NCBI GenBank assembly: GCA_022773585.1
Contig: JALEZZ010000049.1
Span: 1 to 33,076, forward strand
Direction of reading: 5' to 3'
DNA length: 33,076 nt
Origin: Selenomonas sp.
Lineage (GTDB): Bacteria; Bacillota; Negativicutes; Selenomonadales; Selenomonadaceae
The notes below the pieces were generated by a model, which was not told where the DNA came from, did no database searches, and saw only the letters and a program-made list of their open reading frames with translations. Of the stretch, positions 31,680 to 33,076 are shown piece after piece (within the stretch, counting starts at the first letter, position 1; each line of letters starts with the position of its first letter). The position numbers and the translations under genes are program-made.

Positions 31680-32102
31680 ATGGTCATCGGTTACACGGCA
31701 GGTGTTTTTGACCTCTTTCATATCGGGCATCTGAATCTGCTGAAGAATGCGAAGGGGCTTTGTGACAAGCTGGTTGTCGGCGTGACAGTAGATGAGCTTG
31801 TCACCTACAAGGGAAAGCATGCGATGATTCCATTCGAAGATCGTCTGGAAATCGTCCGTAATATCAAACAGGTGGATGCCGTTGTGCCACAGCGCGATAT
31901 GGACAAGGTCACGATGTGCAAGAAAGTTGGAGCTACGCTGCTCTTTGTTGGCGATGACTGGTACGATACGCCGAAATGGAAGGCATATGAAAAGGAGTGC
32001 GAGAAAGCAGGGATCCGCGTGGTCTATTTCCCGTACACGCAAGGCGTTTCGTCTACGCTGATTGCAAAGACACTGGCCAAGGTTTGCGACGGAGAGGAGT
32101 GA
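31680..32102 (+). CDS. Glycerol-3-phosphate cytidylyltransferase-like protein, TagD family (140 aa)
   Basis: A small nucleotidyltransferase with the CTP-binding HxGH (H14-I-G-H17) in GVFDLFHIGHLNLLKNAK and the family ending GVSSTLIAK in place of the usual R-T-x-G-I-S-T-T. It joins CMP to an alcohol phosphate, glycerol-3-phosphate in the best-known cases. The altered last motif leaves room for another substrate. The ATG at 31680 is chosen because AAGAGGTGA lies five bases upstream. The GTG at 31671 is part of that site. It forms a run with the preceding CDP-type transferase and the following asparagine-synthase-like gene. Confidence 0.88.
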   Translation: MVIGYTAGVFDLFHIGHLNLLKNAKGLCDKLVVGVTVDELVTYKGKHAMIPFEDRLEIVRNIKQVDAVVPQRDMDKVTMCKKVGATLLFVGDDWYDTPKWKAYEKECEKAGIRVVYFPYTQGVSSTLIAKTLAKVCDGEE

Positions 32103-32108
32103 CAGGAC

Positions 32109-33076
32109 ATGGAAGTCGATCGCGGTTATGCGATGTGCTCTTATCTGATGTACCGCTATGTTGTAGATGCGAAGCGCGGATTCTCAAAACGACATCCGGT
32201 GCAGCAGGTATCTCTGGATTTTCCACGTCGTATGATTTGCAGTTCGGATGAACTGCTTGCAGTTTTGCAGTCGCTGGTTGCAGAAGTATGCCAGGATGGG
32301 AAAGCGGCACTGGCACTGAGCGGAGGAATGGATTCGGCTATTCTGGCAAAACTGATGCCGCAGGGTTCGACGGCATATACTTTTCGCTGTATCGTTCCGG
32401 GCATAGATGTGGTCGATGAGTCTCCAGCAGCTGCAAAATTCGCCGAGCAGTGCGGTCTGCAGCATAAGATCATCCCTATTACATGGGACGATGTCACTGC
32501 CGCAGCAGATCTGCTCATGCTGCATAAGGGAGCGCCAATTCATTCGATTGAATGCCAGATCTATCTGGCTGCATGCAAAGCAAAGCAAGAAGGAATGGAT
32601 CGGCTGATTTTTGGCGAGAATGCAGACATCATCTATGGCGGAATGGATGGACTTCTGGCAAAAGATTGGACGTATCAAGAGTTCGTCGATCGTTATTCCT
32701 ATATTTTGCCCTATTATGTTCTTCGCGCCCCCAAAATGATTGTAGAGCCTTTTTTGCAATTTGAAAAAAATGGGCATGTCGATAGCCACGCATTCATTAA
32801 TACGTATTTTCGGCAGGAAGCGCTTGGGACGTATACGAATGCTTGTAAAGCGGCCGGCATCACGTTCGTCGGCCCATATGCCATGACGTGCATGGGAGTG
32901 CCACTAGATTATCAGAGAGTCCGTTCCGGTGATACGAAGTATTGGATTCGTGAAATTTTCCGAAAGCTGTATCCTGGATGGGAAATCCCCGCAAAGCTTC
33001 CGATGCCGCGACCTGTTGCTGAATGGCTGAGAGATTGGGAGGGGCCTGTGCGTAAAGAATTCATCCCGCATTGCGC
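32109..33076 (+). CDS. Asparagine-synthase-like ATP-pyrophosphatase enzyme, 3' end beyond window
   Basis: An open frame of 322 complete codons starts with ATG at 32109, six bases after the TagD-like gene, and runs off the window edge. ALALSGGMDSAILAKL at about 67-82 contains the PP-loop SGGMDS at 71-76, the ATP-binding signature of asparagine synthase C-terminal domains and their relatives. GENADIIYGGMDGLL is a second AsnB-like active-site region. The protein has no N-terminal glutaminase domain (no Cys-2 and only about 60 residues before the PP-loop). It therefore uses ammonia, a partner subunit, or another nucleophile. Such domains amidate sugar acids or join amines in polysaccharide and antibiotic pathways. 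The substrate here is unknown. Confidence 0.8.
   Translation, partial: MEVDRGYAMCSYLMYRYVVDAKRGFSKRHPVQQVSLDFPRRMICSSDELLAVLQSLVAEVCQDGKAALALSGGMDSAILAKLMPQGSTAYTFRCIVPGIDVVDESPAAAKFAEQCGLQHKIIPITWDDVTAAADLLMLHKGAPIHSIECQIYLAACKAKQEGMDRLIFGENADIIYGGMDGLLAKDWTYQEFVDRYSYILPYYVLRAPKMIVEPFLQFEKNGHVDSHAFINTYFRQEALGTYTNACKAAGITFVGPYAMTCMGVPLDYQRVRSGDTKYWIREIFRKLYPGWEIPAKLPMPRPVAEWLRDWEGPVRKEFIPHC

Noticed and set aside
1..33076. CRISPR arrays, tRNA or rRNA genes
   Set aside because: No regularly spaced direct repeats, tRNA-like cloverleaf with TTCGA arm, or rRNA core sequences were noticed on either strand.

Overview
The window looks like a chromosomal segment of a Gram-negative Bacillota of the class Negativicutes, most likely a Selenomonas-type member of the Selenomonadaceae. 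This is an inference from four things: a GC-rich genome with strong Shine-Dalgarno sites and frequent TTG/GTG starts; the order rpmE - DUF1385 (YqhQ) - prfA - prmC - tsaC; Bacillota-type regulators and an ISL3-type transposase; and a chemosensory operon beside a surface-glycan region. No rRNA, tRNA or CRISPR array was seen.

Layout. (1) 1-1520: the tail of an ISL3-family transposase, then an AT-rich SGNH-hydrolase-like gene that is probably acquired. (2) 1521-4360: a minus-strand pair encoding a divergent, stand-alone ClpX-like unfoldase and an RpiR/SIS regulator, and a divergent small protein of unknown function. (3) 4384-9600: a housekeeping block with rpmE behind a structured leader, yqhQ behind a long hairpin leader that can hide its ribosome binding site, prfA-prmC and tsaC. 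Two copies of an elaborate palindromic repeat sit in the gaps. (4) 9726-18184: a tightly overlapping chemosensory operon, cheA-cheW-mcp-cheR-cheB, continuing into a PAS histidine kinase with a four-cysteine cluster and a CheY-like receiver. (5) 18190-33076: a surface-glycan region with glycosyltransferases, a sulfatase-fold protein, a nucleotide-sugar ketoisomerase/aminotransferase pair, acetyl- and methyltransferases, a CDP-glycerol-type transferase, a TagD-like cytidylyltransferase and an asparagine-synthase-like enzyme. Two PD-(D/E)XK-type genes are interspersed (an AAA-ATPase/nuclease and an Rpn-type protein).

The most notable signal is in region 5. G7, G8 and G9 tracts lie respectively in the spacer of a predicted promoter, inside an acetyltransferase and inside a methyltransferase. 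The methyltransferase is out of frame exactly at its G9 tract and would be restored by one extra G (or two fewer). Two neighbouring glycan genes also carry one-base frameshifts at short A/T runs. Together this looks like a phase-variable surface-glycan locus. The rival explanation is homopolymer under-calling in the assembly, and the reads would decide it.

How the genes work together (inference): the chemosensory operon supplies an adaptation-competent CheA pathway plus an extra two-component pair. The glycan region builds a decorated surface polymer: FdtA/FdtB-type enzymes make an amino-deoxysugar, the glycosyltransferases assemble it, GNAT and methyltransferase enzymes modify it, and the last three genes probably add a CDP-activated alcohol phosphate and an amide.
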